Positions 8,030-8,522 of a stretch of 8,522 nt of DNA are shown piece by piece (the stretch's first letter is position 1; each line of letters starts with the position of its first letter). The stretch covers positions 1 to 8,522 of the forward strand of contig CAYSNP010000055.1 in NCBI GenBank assembly GCA_964432485.1, written 5' to 3'. Under the pieces are notes generated by a model. The model saw only the letters and a program-made list of their open reading frames with translations. It was not told the DNA's origin and searched no databases. The translations under genes were made by a program, and so were the position numbers. The stretch comes from CAYSNP01 sp964432485. Lineage in GTDB: Bacteria > Bacillota > Clostridia > Christensenellales > DTU072.

Positions 8030-8206
8030 GCAACATATCCTTGAAAATAAGAGTATGTACCATTTGCGTCACTTTGCAACAAAACGATTTTTGCCTGATA
8101 ATTTACTAGAAAATACCTATAATTAAGGGTTAAAATGCAACTGTAATTTTTTGCTGTAATCGCCTGTATTATTTGCGCAAATTTTCTTAAAACTAATAAA
8201 AATAGT
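8030..8206. other. Divergent intergenic region between addB and the tRNA unit
   Basis: I see no gene here. It holds a perfect 12-base palindrome ATTTGCGCAAAT (8171-8182), three CTGTAAT/CTGTATT heptamers (8141-8147, 8154-8160, 8164-8170), and an A/T-rich tract at about 8180-8206 directly upstream of the tRNA promoter -35. The tract is placed like the UP element of strong stable-RNA promoters. A lone TATAAT (8118-8123) has no good -35. The leftward frame spanning 8026-8241 starts with TTG, has no ribosome binding site and overlaps the promoters, so I do not call it. Confidence 0.45.
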
Positions 8207-8235
8207 TTGACATTAAAGTGTTTTGGTGTTATTAT
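8207..8235 (+). promoter_or_regulatory. Strong promoter of the tRNA (probable rRNA) operon
   Basis: A perfect -35 TTGACA (8207-8212), an optimal 17-base spacer and -10 TATTAT (8230-8235, five of six) with an extended TG at 8227-8228 make this the best promoter in the window. The predicted start is near 8242, about 24 bases before tRNA-Ala. The A/T-rich block just upstream fits an UP element. This strength is typical of stable-RNA promoters. Confidence 0.85.
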
Positions 8236-8265
8236 TATCAAGCTAATCTAAAAATAGCCTACTTC

Positions 8266-8341
8266 GGGGGTATAGCTCAGTTGGTAGAGCGCCTGCCTTG
8301 CAAGCAGGAGGTCAGCGGTTCGACTCCGCTTACCTCCACCA
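8266..8341 (+). tRNA. tRNA-Ala (anticodon TGC)
   Basis: This is a 76-base cloverleaf with CCA encoded. The acceptor GGGGGTA pairs with TACCTCC and includes the G3-U70 pair that identifies alanine tRNAs. The anticodon stem CCTGC/GCAGG encloses loop CTTGCAA with anticodon TGC at 8299-8301. The T arm AGCGG/CCGCT encloses TTCGACT. The discriminator is A at 8338. It is the first gene after the promoter and lies 23 bases before tRNA-Ile in the same orientation, so the two are probably cut from one transcript. Confidence 0.98.
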
Positions 8342-8364
8342 AATGGGCTAGTACAATAGCACTT

Positions 8365-8441
<77 letters not shown>

Positions 8442-8445
8442 AGAC

Positions 8446-8460
8446 GCACCTTGACAACTG
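8446..8460 (+). promoter_or_regulatory. boxA-like rRNA antitermination element
   Basis: GCACCTTGACAACTG begins five bases after the tRNA-Ile CCA. It resembles boxA of rRNA operons, such as the TTCTTTGAAAACT form of Bacillus leaders and TGCTCTTTAACAA of E. coli. In the nascent RNA this element recruits NusB/NusE for antitermination over long untranslated RNAs. boxA occurs both before 16S and in the 16S-23S spacer, so it indicates an rRNA gene beyond the window without saying which one. The match is by eye. Confidence 0.65.
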
Positions 8461-8522
8461 CATAAAGAAATATTAAAGATATCTAAGTATGAGTAATACA
8501 AATATTCACAACAAACAGATAT
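8461..8522 (+). other. Probable rRNA leader or spacer, cut by the window end
   Basis: These A/T-rich bases follow the boxA-like element. No start of 16S (AGAGTTTGAT) or of 23S is reached, and no open reading frame or terminator is visible. By position it should contain leader or spacer RNA and perhaps one half of a processing stem. The identity is inferred from the tRNA pair and boxA only. Confidence 0.45.
8478..8509 (+). repeat. Third, distant copy of the TATGAGTAATA repeat
   Basis: The core at 8488-8498 is flanked by GATATCT on the left and AAATATTCAC on the right. The copy at 129-157 has the similar flanks GATATATCT and AAATCAC. The likeness over about 30 bases is imperfect and needs gaps. 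No function is evident. Confidence 0.3.

Noticed and set aside
8026..8241. Leftward 71-codon open frame between addB and the tRNA genes
   Set aside because: It starts with TTG, has no Shine-Dalgarno, overlaps both divergent promoters, and its translation shows no recognisable protein features.
8451..8479. TTGACA after tRNA-Ile as a promoter -35
   Set aside because: It lies inside the boxA-like element, and no acceptable -10 occurs at 16-18 bases; the best hexamer there (TAAAGA) matches only three positions.

Overview
The window is AT-rich chromosomal DNA from a bacterium, most likely a low-GC Firmicute of the Clostridia type. Three things suggest this. Double-strand-break repair is encoded by an AddA/AddB pair rather than RecBCD. 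The one clear Shine-Dalgarno sequence and the promoters are of standard sigma-A form. The boxA-like element beside the tRNA genes has the TTGAxAACT form of Firmicute rRNA leaders. The genetic code is standard, because addB ends in TGA. No mobile element, phage gene, CRISPR array or defence cassette is visible.

Layout. Positions 1-137 hold no gene. A leftward gene (138-1328) encodes a three-helix membrane protein with the topology of the MotA/TolQ/ExbB channel family and a long cytoplasmic tail. It has its own promoter, a leader hairpin and a strong ribosome binding site. Next, also leftward, is the addB-addA operon. AddB (4791-7994) is promoter-proximal and AddA (1487-4798) overlaps its end by 8 bases. 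A 200-300 base divergent region separates addB from a rightward unit: a near-consensus extended -10 promoter, tRNA-Ala(TGC), tRNA-Ile(GAT) and a boxA-type antitermination element. That unit runs off the right edge and probably continues into rRNA genes.

How the genes work together. AddA supplies the UvrD-like helicase motor and one RecB-family nuclease. AddB supplies a second nuclease pinned by a four-cysteine iron-sulphur site. Together they resect broken DNA ends and prepare them for RecA. The membrane protein has no evident link to repair and appears to be an independent transcription unit. The tRNA unit has the signals of a stable-RNA operon.

Points that deserve attention are the apparently leaderless addB start, the absent Walker A motif in AddB, the hairpin with a CUCC loop upstream of the ExbB-like gene's ribosome binding site, and the tRNA-Ala/tRNA-Ile pair lying directly behind a promoter with no 16S gene before it. 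I found no convincing new multi-gene system.
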